Source: an uncultured Saprospiraceae bacterium (GTDB lineage Bacteria; Bacteroidota; Bacteroidia; Chitinophagales; Saprospiraceae). Taken from it: DNA of 64,000 bases. Each line of letters begins with the position of its first letter. Within the stretch, counting starts at the first letter, position 1. Where the stretch lies: assembly GCA_938007965.1 (NCBI GenBank), contig CALLMH010000002.1:28394-92393 (forward strand). Reading direction: 5' to 3'. The position numbers were made by a program, and so were the translations under genes. Positions 9,319-16,685 of this stretch are shown here, piece after piece. Under the pieces are notes generated by a model. The model did not search any database. It saw only the letters and a list, made by a program, of their open reading frames with translations, and was not told where the DNA came from.

Positions 9319-10077
9319 TTATATACCTAGTGCTTGTCCACCACCGATTTGTATAGTTTCGGCTGTGATGAATGATGCATCCTTACTTGCTAAGAACGCT
9401 ACCACACCAGAGACATCTTCTGGTTGGCCTAATCTACCCAACATGATGTTATTGGCCCAAGAAGCAAATACTTCAGGCTTCGTAGATTTTATCTGAGAAT
9501 GGAAAGGCGTATCAATCGTACCTGGAGATACTGCATTGACTCTGATACCATATTCCGCTAGATCTTTTGCTAGTGCTCTTGTGATTGCATGTACACCTGC
9601 TTTCGATGTGCCATAGATTCCTGCGCCTGGTCCACCAGCATTCCATGCGGCATTAGATGTGTAATTGATTATTGTAGGGTGCTCTCCTTTTTTTAGGTAT
9701 GGAATAGCTGATCTAGAAGCGAAGAAAACAGAATCTAAGTTCAGAGCCATAACTCCTCTGTAAAATTCAGTGGTCATTTCTTCAAATCTTGATCTTCCGC
9801 CCAATCCTCCAGCGTTGTTTACTAAGACATCTATTTTGCCATATTTGTCGCCGATCTTGGTGATGTTAGCAGCTACTGCTTCTTCATCTGTCACATCAAA
9901 TCCACAAAATTCAGCTGTGTATCCGAGGTCAGTGAGCTCTTTGGCCTTTGCTTCTCCTAGATCATGTTGGAGACCATTAAGTACTACTTTATAGCCATCC
10001 TGACCTAATCTTTTTGCTACTTCAAATCCGATACCACTTGTGGCACCTGTTACTATTGCTACTCTATTTGTATTCAT
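9319..10077 (-). CDS. SDR-family oxidoreductase, probable DEH reductase of alginate catabolism
   Basis: The 252-residue classical short-chain dehydrogenase has the cofactor motif TGATSGIG (10-17), NNAG (87-90), catalytic Ser141, and Tyr155/Lys159 in YGTSKAG, plus the VSPGTIDTP segment after the active site. The family reaction is NAD(P)H-dependent carbonyl reduction. Placed between an MFS uronate permease and the KDG kinase/KDPG aldolase pair, the most likely reaction is reduction of 4-deoxy-L-erythro-5-hexoseulose uronate (DEH) to KDG. The SDR fold is certain; the substrate is inferred from context, and a gluconate or KduD-like dehydrogenase is the alternative. The spacing of 55 bp to the MFS gene suggests an operon. 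Confidence 0.88.
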   Translation of the reverse strand: MNTNRVAIVTGATSGIGFEVAKRLGQDGYKVVLNGLQHDLGEAKAKELTDLGYTAEFCGFDVTDEEAVAANITKIGDKYGKIDVLVNNAGGLGGRSRFEEMTTEFYRGVMALNLDSVFFASRSAIPYLKKGEHPTIINYTSNAAWNAGGPGAGIYGTSKAGVHAITRALAKDLAEYGIRVNAVSPGTIDTPFHSQIKSTKPEVFASWANNIMLGRLGQPEDVSGVVAFLASKDASFITAETIQIGGGQALGI

Positions 10078-10132
10078 AAAATTATTTTAAATGTCGATTT
10101 ATTAAGTTTTAACTAGTTTATTTCTTTTTATT

Positions 10133-11476
10133 TTAATGTGGTCTAACCTTCTGCACTTTAGGGATCAATACCCATACTGCGAATAGAGCCGAAGCGGTAA
10201 GACCTGCCCCTACATAAAATGCAGGTGCATAATTCTCTCCTTTTGTCAACCAAGGCACTAAAATTGTAAAGCCAAATACGGCTAATTTAGCGGCCATGCC
10301 TGCAAATCCTGACAACGTTCCTACTGTTTTTTTACTAAACATATCACTAGGTAGAGTTTGTACATTTCCTATAGATGTCTGGAATCCAAATAGGATTATT
10401 GCCATTATGATTACAGCGGCAGAGGGAGAATCCATCGTTACGCCTACCAAATTTAACACAGAATTACTAAAAGATGCAAAAGAAGCTGGATCAATCAGCA
10501 GAAAGAATGATGGAAACATAATCAAACAGCCAAGTGTGATTACCCATTTACGTGTTTTGTTGACACTCCATCCTTTTTTGATATTCTTTTGTGCTAGAAG
10601 ACCACCAAACCAAGCACCCAACATAGCTCCTACGTAGGGTACCCAACCATAGATACCGATAGTCTTGACATCCATACCATATACACCATTAAGATAGATA
10701 GGGATCCATGCTACAAATAACCACCATATCGGATCTATTGCTGCTGAGGCCATGATTACACCCCAACTTTCTTTGTGTCCGAATAATTCTAATGTGTTAG
10801 GATTATATTCTTCTTTATTCTCTATGTCCTGCTCAGTTATCTGTCCACTTAGGATGTAGGCTTTTTCTTCTTCAGATATATTTGGGTGATATTCTGGCGG
10901 TGCTTTTACGATCAAAAACCACGGAATCAACCATAATAGACCGATCAGACCCACAAGAATAAAAATCATCTGCCAACTCAAGTATACGGTCATCAATGCG
11001 ATCAAGGGAATAGCTACAATACCACCTATAGCAGCTCCAGAATTGAAGAGTCCTTGGGCAAATGCTCTTTCATGTGCGGGAAACCATTCGGCATTTCCTT
11101 TTGCAGCACCTGGCCAGTTACCAGCTTCTGCCAAACCTAAAACAGATCTGAATATGGCAAAGGACAAAGCACCAGTCGCAAATGCATGCAGCGCTGTCGC
11201 TATAGACCATACTCCGATGGATATTGCAAATCCAATCCTCGTTCCTATCCAGTCGAATATTTTTCCGAAGAGAGCTTGTCCCCCTGCATAGAAGAATATG
11301 AAACTACTTGTGATTATAGCGTATATTTCTTTTCTACCATCTGCATCCATATCGGGATACATTGATTGTGCGATATCAGGCCATAAAACACCTAGCGCTT
11401 GTCTATCTATATAATTTATGACAGCCGCTAATGCTATTAGACCTATAACCCACCATCTTAATCCTTTACTATTCAT
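10133..11476 (-). CDS. MFS hexuronate/DEH permease (ACS/ExuT-like)
   Basis: The 447-residue integral inner-membrane protein has about 12 hydrophobic segments and the hallmark NYIDRQALG after the first helix, typical of the anion:cation symporter family that includes ExuT hexuronate transporters. The segments GLAEAGNWPGAAK and FGFQTSIGNVQTLPSDMF also fit this family. It sits between KdgF and the DEH reductase candidate, so it probably imports unsaturated uronate or DEH from the periplasm by proton symport. No SusC/SusD pair accompanies this cluster, so the outer-membrane route for oligosaccharides is not encoded here. The 30-bp spacing from kdgF supports an operon. Confidence 0.88.
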   Translation of the reverse strand: MNSKGLRWWVIGLIALAAVINYIDRQALGVLWPDIAQSMYPDMDADGRKEIYAIITSSFIFFYAGGQALFGKIFDWIGTRIGFAISIGVWSIATALHAFATGALSFAIFRSVLGLAEAGNWPGAAKGNAEWFPAHERAFAQGLFNSGAAIGGIVAIPLIALMTVYLSWQMIFILVGLIGLLWLIPWFLIVKAPPEYHPNISEEEKAYILSGQITEQDIENKEEYNPNTLELFGHKESWGVIMASAAIDPIWWLFVAWIPIYLNGVYGMDVKTIGIYGWVPYVGAMLGAWFGGLLAQKNIKKGWSVNKTRKWVITLGCLIMFPSFFLLIDPASFASFSNSVLNLVGVTMDSPSAAVIIMAIILFGFQTSIGNVQTLPSDMFSKKTVGTLSGFAGMAAKLAVFGFTILVPWLTKGENYAPAFYVGAGLTASALFAVWVLIPKVQKVRPH

Positions 11477-11506
11477 GCTTTTGGAATTAATTCTATTACT
11501 GAAATT

Positions 11507-11881
11507 CTAATTTTTATCGCTAAAGTATGCTACACCAGACCCGTCTAAGAAGTCTTCTCTGACAGGGCTAAAAGTATCTATCAATTTCCCTTCTTCTAGG
11601 CAGACTGCGCTGTGTAGTAGATTTGGTTCTATATAGACCCCATCTCCAGCCGTCACAATTTGTTTCACCCCATCTATCTCAAATTCAAATTTTCCTGAAA
11701 CACAATAAGTCGCCTGCGTATGGAAGTGTTGATGTGGTGAGCCGAGTGCTCCCTTTTCAAATTTCACCAAGACCATCATGATCTGATTGTCATATCCTAA
11801 GAATTTCCTAGACACTCCTCCCCCGAGTTCTTCCCATTCCATCTTATCTGTTAGGATGTATTTTTCGCTATTTCTCTTCAT
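11507..11881 (-). CDS. kdgF: KdgF-like cupin, unsaturated uronate linearisation
   Basis: The 124-residue single-domain cupin shows the metal-binding cluster HQHFHTQ (50-56) and a second histidine at about 90 (EPNLLH). The C-terminal stretch DTFSPVREDFL is characteristic of KdgF. KdgF converts the 4,5-unsaturated uronate monomers left by exolytic lyases into the linear ketone DEH, which the neighbouring reductase can use. There is no signal peptide, so the enzyme is cytosolic. Its position between the lyase and the permease agrees with this role. The length is normal for the family. Confidence 0.92.
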   Translation of the reverse strand: MKRNSEKYILTDKMEWEELGGGVSRKFLGYDNQIMMVLVKFEKGALGSPHQHFHTQATYCVSGKFEFEIDGVKQIVTAGDGVYIEPNLLHSAVCLEEGKLIDTFSPVREDFLDGSGVAYFSDKN

Positions 11882-11977
11882 GTTTTTTCCGTTTTATTAT
11901 TCTATTTTTTTATTCACTTCATGATTGATAGAGTATTCCCTTACGGTAGCTATAATCTATAATCGGTGGATACGAGA

Positions 11978-14017
11978 CTACTTATTTGGTTTGGTACTTT
12001 CACCTATCGTTGCTTCTTTGAACCATACCTCAGTGTAGCTGCCGTTGGCATATTGCTTGGCGATATCTCCACCATAAATCTCGGCACCTGTACACCAGAC
12101 GATATTTTTCTCAGGGTCTTTACCGTTCGTCTGATTATATGCACCTTGCTTGAAGTAGTTGAGTTCGCCACTGTAGGCGTTCTCTCGTTCTACACCATCC
12201 TGACCCATAGGGACGAATAGTTTTTGTGTTTGCTCAGGGATGTCAGCTTTCGTGGTGTACTCTGACTGTAATAAGTTCTTAGCAAATGTCTTAGTCTCAT
12301 GTCCTTCACTAGAAAAAGTAAGATACATTATGCCTTCATGGACATTGACTTCGTAGCTGAAAGGTTCACTCAGTTTGATTCCATCTTTTGGTTCTGCGGG
12401 ATATTCATCGGGTCCAGAGCCTACTACTGACATGTCATGTCCCCAGATAGGGTAGGAGTAGTCCCATCTTCCACCATTATCATCTCCAGCGGTATTGATT
12501 TCATAATTCCAGAATACAGATCCTTTTTCATGTCCTGGAAACTTCTTGTAGAATAATTTGAAAGGTTCATTCTCATGTCCTTCGCCACTATGGATCTGAC
12601 CGACTACGACGGAGTAAGACGCTGCGACTCTTGCATCGCCAGTTGTAGATACATGCATTACTTTGCATGTGCCCGTAAGTTTGCCTCCATCCTCTGGTAT
12701 CCACTCTCTTTTTTCATGGAGTTCACTTCTTGTATTGCTAGAGTTTTTTGATGTTACACCAGAATTTGGTGTTTTATAGGCTACCCAACGCATCGTTCCG
12801 TCTATGACCGTATAGAAGAAGTCTTTATGTTCGAATTTTTCTAAGTCTTTGACATGTGTTCCATCGCCTAATAGCATTTTGAATTTGTTCATAAATGGTA
12901 TAACTTCATGAGGGTATACTGTTTTCTTGCTCAAGCCGTCATTAGCGGCAAAGTAACCATCATTTGATATTGCATCTTCTGAGATTTCGATACTCGATTC
13001 TTTGAACCATACTTCGGCATAGTTCCCGTCCGCATATTGTTTTTGTATATCTCCACCGTGGGTTTCTGCACCAGCGCACCATACCATGTTTACGACAGGG
13101 TCTTTTCCGTTGGTTTGATTGTAACATCCTTGTTTGAAGAATAGTCCCTCGCCCGTATAAGCCTCTTCTTTTTCTACTCCGTCTTGACCTATCTGGCCAA
13201 ATAGTTTTTTTGCTTGTTCAGGCATATCATCTTTAGTAGAATATTCTGATTGCACTATATTTTTGGTGAATGTTTTTGTTTCGTGTCCTTCACTACTGAA
13301 TTTCAAGTTCATGATACCGTTCTTTACGACTACTTCATAACTCATTTCTTCGCCTAATTTGATACCATCTTTTGGTTCTGGTGGGAAGTCTGAATCACTC
13401 GTTCCTACCACTGACATATCGTAACCCCATATAGGGTATGAGTAATCCCATCTGCCGGAGTTGTCATCACCAGCGGTATTGATTTCATAATTCCAGAATA
13501 CAGACCCTTTGGTATGACCAGGAAATTTCTTGTAGAACAATTTGAATGGTTCATTTTCATGTCCATCGGCACTGTGGATTTGACCTATTACAACTGAGTA
13601 GGATGCAGCGACTCTAGGGTTACCAGTCTTTGATACATTCATTACTTTACAGGTACCTGTCAATTTATTTTCTGAGAGCGCAGACCATTTTTTTGATTGG
13701 GCCAATTCTGTCCTTGTATTATTAGATGTGCCGTGAGTATTACCTGCATTAGGAGTCTTATATACTACCCAATCCTGCTCGTCCTTATTGACAGTATAGA
13801 AAAAATCTTTATTTTCGAAATCAATTGGATGTCCTACATTTGTACCATCGCCTAGTATTAATTTGTAATTATCGAATATATCGAAAGTACTGCTCGGATA
13901 TGTAGTCTGTGTATTGCTATCGATCGATGAGAGGCTATTATGCTTACAAGAGCTGGTAGAAAGTATAATTACGAATAATGCTGAGCATACTAGTAATGGA
14001 TATTTATTTAAGTTCAT
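11978..14017 (-). CDS. Tandem-domain PL7 alginate lyase lipoprotein
   Basis: The 679-residue protein has a lipoprotein signal peptide with a Cys in STSSCK, so it is probably anchored in the outer membrane. It then has two complete PL7-like (alginate_lyase2) domains, at about residues 50-345 and 375-670. Each copy carries the three PL7 blocks: an R-T/S-E-L arginine motif (NTRTEL, NTRSEL), the GQIHS motif with its catalytic histidine, and a FKQGxYNQTNG strand. Both therefore look catalytically intact. The copies are very similar (for example KLFYKKFPGH and SVFWNYEINTAGDD in both), pointing to a fairly recent internal duplication. It is the first enzyme gene after the regulator and heads the catabolic operon. 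No T9SS domain is present. Confidence 0.93.
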   Translation of the reverse strand: MNLNKYPLLVCSALFVIILSTSSCKHNSLSSIDSNTQTTYPSSTFDIFDNYKLILGDGTNVGHPIDFENKDFFYTVNKDEQDWVVYKTPNAGNTHGTSNNTRTELAQSKKWSALSENKLTGTCKVMNVSKTGNPRVAASYSVVIGQIHSADGHENEPFKLFYKKFPGHTKGSVFWNYEINTAGDDNSGRWDYSYPIWGYDMSVVGTSDSDFPPEPKDGIKLGEEMSYEVVVKNGIMNLKFSSEGHETKTFTKNIVQSEYSTKDDMPEQAKKLFGQIGQDGVEKEEAYTGEGLFFKQGCYNQTNGKDPVVNMVWCAGAETHGGDIQKQYADGNYAEVWFKESSIEISEDAISNDGYFAANDGLSKKTVYPHEVIPFMNKFKMLLGDGTHVKDLEKFEHKDFFYTVIDGTMRWVAYKTPNSGVTSKNSSNTRSELHEKREWIPEDGGKLTGTCKVMHVSTTGDARVAASYSVVVGQIHSGEGHENEPFKLFYKKFPGHEKGSVFWNYEINTAGDDNGGRWDYSYPIWGHDMSVVGSGPDEYPAEPKDGIKLSEPFSYEVNVHEGIMYLTFSSEGHETKTFAKNLLQSEYTTKADIPEQTQKLFVPMGQDGVERENAYSGELNYFKQGAYNQTNGKDPEKNIVWCTGAEIYGGDIAKQYANGSYTEVWFKEATIGESTKPNK
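12005..12893 (-). repeat. C-terminal copy of duplicated PL7 domain
   Basis: This stretch encodes the second PL7 domain, starting near the LLGDGT block, and is a direct repeat of 12982-13870 at the protein level with long blocks also conserved in DNA (for example agcggtattgatttcataat in both). Boundaries are approximate. Confidence 0.8.
12982..13870 (-). repeat. N-terminal copy of duplicated PL7 domain
   Basis: This stretch encodes the first PL7 domain, from the ILGDGT block to just before the linker, and is the partner of the repeat at 12005-12893. The two are offset by roughly 980 bp. Boundaries are approximate. Confidence 0.8.
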
Positions 14018-14155
14018 ATTTATTTTGATAGGTAGATAGCGAAGAGTTGTCAGCTGAAATTGATGTTTTATGTCAATTGGTGTGTTTAAGTGTTTGATCA
14101 GTTCGAAGCTATCTGTTTTTTATTGGAAAGCTATGGATTTGTATTCGGGTTAATG

Positions 14156-14866
14156 CTATATGAGATTACTAGATTTCTTGCTAAAGTTAACAATGTCTCT
14201 CATGTGGTTCTTCATAGCTTTTTTGGCTGATTTAGGATCTTGGTTAATAATAAAGTTGAGTATTTGTCTATGCTCTTGGACAGTTTTGTCAGTTTGTTCG
14301 GTAGAACATACTTTAAAACGATTGAAATTTTTTACAATGTCAGGAGTAATAATAAGCATGAGGGATTTAAGTACTGTGTTCCCACTTGATTCTGCAATTT
14401 TTAGATGAAACAAAAGATCTTCTTCTACTGCCGATTCACCTTTTATTACTTTCTTTTCGTAGGCATCAAGCGCTTTCGTTAAGCTTATGATATCATCCGC
14501 AGTTCTTCTTTCGGCTGCTTTTCCCGCAGAATTTATTTCGAGGATGGCCCGAGTCTCTACTAGAGAATGAAAATCAGAATCTTCGATGTTGAGTACGTCA
14601 GTAATTAGACCTTCGAGTGCTACGATACCCATACCTGCTATCACTGTGCCAGATTGCGGTCTGGTCCTTACGATTCCATAGAATTCTAATTTTCTGATGG
14701 CATCCCTTACCACGGATCTGCCTACTCCAAATGTTTCTGCTAGTTTTCTTTCGGGAGGTAGCCTATCTCCTGGTTTTAATTGACCTGTCGTTATTAAATT
14801 TCTTATTTGTTTAATAATTAGATCACTATGAGCTACTGTTTTGATTTCATTGAAGTTCTGTAACAT
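14156..14866 (-). CDS. FadR-subfamily GntR transcriptional regulator of the alginate genes
   Basis: The 236-residue regulator has an N-terminal winged helix (GDRLPPERKLAETFGVGRSV, about residues 38-57) and a helical C-terminal FCD ligand domain. FCD proteins commonly sense sugar acids such as uronates or KDG. It is the first gene of the minus-strand alginate cluster, 138 bp ahead of the PL7 lyase. Its own promoter region holds a perfect ATTGGT-NN-ACCAAT palindrome just downstream of a Bacteroidota-type promoter, so autorepression is likely. The same sequence occurs upstream of the distant PL7-PL6 pair. UxuR and ExuR, uronate regulators of this subfamily, are known to bind ATTGGTATACCAAT-type sites, which supports the assignment. 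The effector is inferred. Confidence 0.9.
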   Translation of the reverse strand: MLQNFNEIKTVAHSDLIIKQIRNLITTGQLKPGDRLPPERKLAETFGVGRSVVRDAIRKLEFYGIVRTRPQSGTVIAGMGIVALEGLITDVLNIEDSDFHSLVETRAILEINSAGKAAERRTADDIISLTKALDAYEKKVIKGESAVEEDLLFHLKIAESSGNTVLKSLMLIITPDIVKNFNRFKVCSTEQTDKTVQEHRQILNFIINQDPKSAKKAMKNHMRDIVNFSKKSSNLI

Positions 14867-14894
14867 AAAAATCCTATTTATTGATCAGTGATTT

Positions 14895-14910
14895 AATTGG
14901 TTGACCAATT
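14895..14910. promoter_or_regulatory. Operator palindrome upstream of the GntR regulator gene
   Basis: AATTGGTTGACCAATT is a perfect inverted repeat with 7-bp arms and a 2-bp centre. It begins 10 bp downstream of the predicted -7 box and ends 29 bp before the regulator start codon, a position suited to repression. Its first 15 bases recur exactly at 62994-63008. Confidence 0.8.
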
Positions 14911-14920
14911 CTGAATAATT

Positions 14921-14950
14921 CAAATTTAGCTAATTATACTGATAATCAAA
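14921..14950 (-). promoter_or_regulatory. Bacteroidota-type promoter of the regulator/alginate operon
   Basis: Read on the minus strand there is TTTG, an 18-nt spacer, and TAAATTTG, which fits the Bacteroidota primary-sigma consensus (TTTG at -33, TAnnTTTG at -7). The operator lies directly downstream, over the expected start of transcription. Confidence 0.7.
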
Positions 14951-15117
14951 AAAAATGAAAAAAAAACTATTAAGATAAGTGAAAAATGCGAAAGCATTGT
15001 TTGTTGTGGATAGTGCTTGATATCTTTATTACTTATATTAACTGTATAATAAAAGGTAATTGGTCGCGCAATATTGTGTAAAGTACTAATTGAATATTTA
15101 CTCTTCGAACATCAAAG

Positions 15118-15135
15118 TGCATACACGTGTATGCA
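15118..15135. promoter_or_regulatory. Perfect 18-bp palindrome upstream of the MscS gene
   Basis: TGCATACACGTGTATGCA equals its own reverse complement over all 18 bp. It sits in the divergent region, 143 bp before the mechanosensitive channel gene and about 250 bp before the regulator gene. It is unlike the ATTGGT-NN-ACCAAT operator, so another dimeric regulator is likely. No T run follows, so it is not a terminator. Confidence 0.5.
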
Positions 15136-15278
15136 TACATATTTAGGTATAGCAAAGTCTGTTTTATTAACTGACATAAGAAATACTACAATTTACTTTA
15201 ATTGGTCTATTGATTTGTTTTTAGTATAGCTTGATGGACCTATTTTGGTAGTTTTGAAATATAATTAAAACAAAAACG

Positions 15279-16145
15279 ATGAAAATAATAGATGATTTAT
15301 TAAATCAAGTAATTGGATACTATGATAACTTCGTGGTCTTCTTGCCTAAGTTGGTTATGGGGATAGTTATTTCTTATATTCTATATTGGATATTGAAAAG
15401 ATTTACAAAGAAGTTTATCAATTATCTAACTGTGAAAACGGACGATAAGTTATTGATTAATTTCTTTGACGGATTGGTGCAGACTGCACTTATTTTATTT
15501 TCTATTTTCTTGTTTTTATACATCATTGGTCAAGCGGGTCTAGCGTCAGGGATACTCGGTGCAGCCACGATATCGTCCGTAGTTATCGGTTTTGCATTTA
15601 AAGATATTGCAGAAAATTTCCTTGCAGGTGTAATCATGGCATTCAATAGACCGTTTCGAACAGGTGACTATATCCAAACTGCGTCTGTAGAGGGAAGTGT
15701 AGTGGAGATGAGTATAAGAGAAACACATCTTAAGACAGTCGATGGCAAGGACGTCTATGTTCCTAATGGCCAAATTGTAAAGAACCCTCTTTACAACTAT
15801 ACGATAGACGGTTTTATAAGAGGAAGTTTTACAGTAGGCGTATCGTACGAATCTGATGTCGAACATGTCAGAAAAACTATCCTCGAGGTAGTCCGGTCTA
15901 TTCCAGGAGTGTTAACAGAGGATAAACTACCTCGTACACATGTTACTAAGTTGAATACGAATACTGTTGATATCGATGTACATTATTGGATAAATACATT
16001 CGACAAGAGATATTCTGGACTAGAAGTGAAGTCTCTAGCTCAGACTAAAGTGTTGGATGCTCTGAATAATGAAAAAGTGGGTATGCCAGCTACAATCATA
16101 GAACTTATCGAACATAGAAACAGTAATGTGGTGAACTCAAAATAG
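15279..16145 (+). CDS. Small-conductance mechanosensitive channel (MscS family)
   Basis: The 288-residue inner-membrane protein has three N-terminal hydrophobic segments and the pore-lining helix signature GFAFKDIAENFLAGVIM, followed by the MscS beta domain (RPFRTGDYIQ...VEGSVVEMSIRET, then VYVPNGQIVKNPLYNY) and the alpha/beta C-terminal domain. It is the standard short MscS form that opens on membrane tension during osmotic downshock. It is divergent from the alginate regulator, and the region between them carries an unrelated palindrome. No functional tie to alginate is visible beyond position. Confidence 0.93.
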   Translation: MKIIDDLLNQVIGYYDNFVVFLPKLVMGIVISYILYWILKRFTKKFINYLTVKTDDKLLINFFDGLVQTALILFSIFLFLYIIGQAGLASGILGAATISSVVIGFAFKDIAENFLAGVIMAFNRPFRTGDYIQTASVEGSVVEMSIRETHLKTVDGKDVYVPNGQIVKNPLYNYTIDGFIRGSFTVGVSYESDVEHVRKTILEVVRSIPGVLTEDKLPRTHVTKLNTNTVDIDVHYWINTFDKRYSGLEVKSLAQTKVLDALNNEKVGMPATIIELIEHRNSNVVNSK

Positions 16146-16361
16146 TAGATTTAATGAGTGCCGAATTGTAGTATTTAGGAAAACCAAGAATTCTACTGAT
16201 TTAGACAATTTCTCAAAGAAGATAAAAGATAGAAAGCTTGACTTTAGATTAATAAAGGGCGTAGTCCAGAAGTCAGGAGAGCCATGCACCTGTGAGATGC
16301 TATGGTTAAAATCGATATGCGCTAATGTTGTTGAGCGCTAAGTGTAGCCTTGACTTATTTG

Positions 16362-16405
16362 TTTCGTTTCTGTGTAAAGACCGAAAATGAAAGCCTAGCG
16401 GCGAG
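16362..16405. repeat. Degenerate copy of a palindromic intergenic repeat
   Basis: TTTCGTTTCTGTG...CGAAAATGAAA followed by GCCTAGCGGCGAG is a diverged copy of the element at 63505-63547 (TTTCGTTTTTGG...CCAAAAATGAAAGCCCGAACGGCGAG). Both sit in long intergenic gaps and have the same order of hairpin then GGCGAG block. Confidence 0.6.
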
Positions 16406-16556
16406 CGCGATGAAGTGCTTAGAAATAGTGCATAATTATTACGATTAAATCATCAAAAAAGGGAAATCCTGTCTGAAGTAAAGCTTTCATAGTCTAGTGA
16501 ATAAGAGGATACGCTGAATAATGGAATGTCCCTAGATTCTTAAGGTCAAAAAAATA

Positions 16557-16582
16557 GAGGTCAAGCACCTCTGCTTGACCTC
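16557..16582 (-). terminator. Intrinsic terminator of the DUF4331/T9SS gene
   Basis: The inverted repeat GAGGTCAAG / CTTGACCTC with an 8-nt loop is followed on the minus strand by TATTTTTTT. It lies about 105 bp after the stop codon of the 977-residue DUF4331 protein. Confidence 0.8.
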
Positions 16583-16634
16583 ATAAAACCCCAAAAACTA
16601 TAATTCTTGATGTAATTTGTATTTTAATTTGAAT

Positions 16635-16660
16635 CCAAATCCTCACTCGTGAGGATTTGG
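16635..16660. other. Perfect 12-bp-arm hairpin 3' of the DUF4331 gene
   Basis: CCAAATCCTCAC-TC-GTGAGGATTTGG is a perfect inverted repeat, with a further GAATC/GATTC pair outside it. It lies 25 bp downstream of the stop codon and before the true terminator. No T run follows on either strand, so an mRNA 3' stabilising stem is more likely than termination. Confidence 0.55.
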
Positions 16661-16685
16661 AAGATTCAAATGTAATAAGGGTGTT

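Larger units (their letters stand above)
16146..16685. other. 540-bp gap with repeat and stem-loops
   Basis: The gap lies between the convergent MscS and DUF4331 genes. It contains a degenerate repeat (around 16362-16405), a terminator (16557-16582) and a second perfect hairpin (16635-16660). I found no convincing coding remnant in the remainder. Confidence 0.5.

Noticed and set aside
15058-15072. AATTGGTCGCGCAAT as a further regulator operator
   Set aside because: Only the left arm matches ATTGGT-NN-ACCAAT; the right arm has only CAAT at a different spacing, so it is at best a decayed half site.
15190-15206. TTAATTGGTCTATTGAT upstream of mscS as an operator copy
   Set aside because: The second arm does not match ACCAAT. 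Half sites such as ATTGGT are frequent in this AT-rich DNA.
16146-16550. Possible gene remnant between MscS and DUF4331
   Set aside because: Reading both strands gave no consecutive blocks of any protein family, unlike the aminotransferase relic at 44.7 kb.
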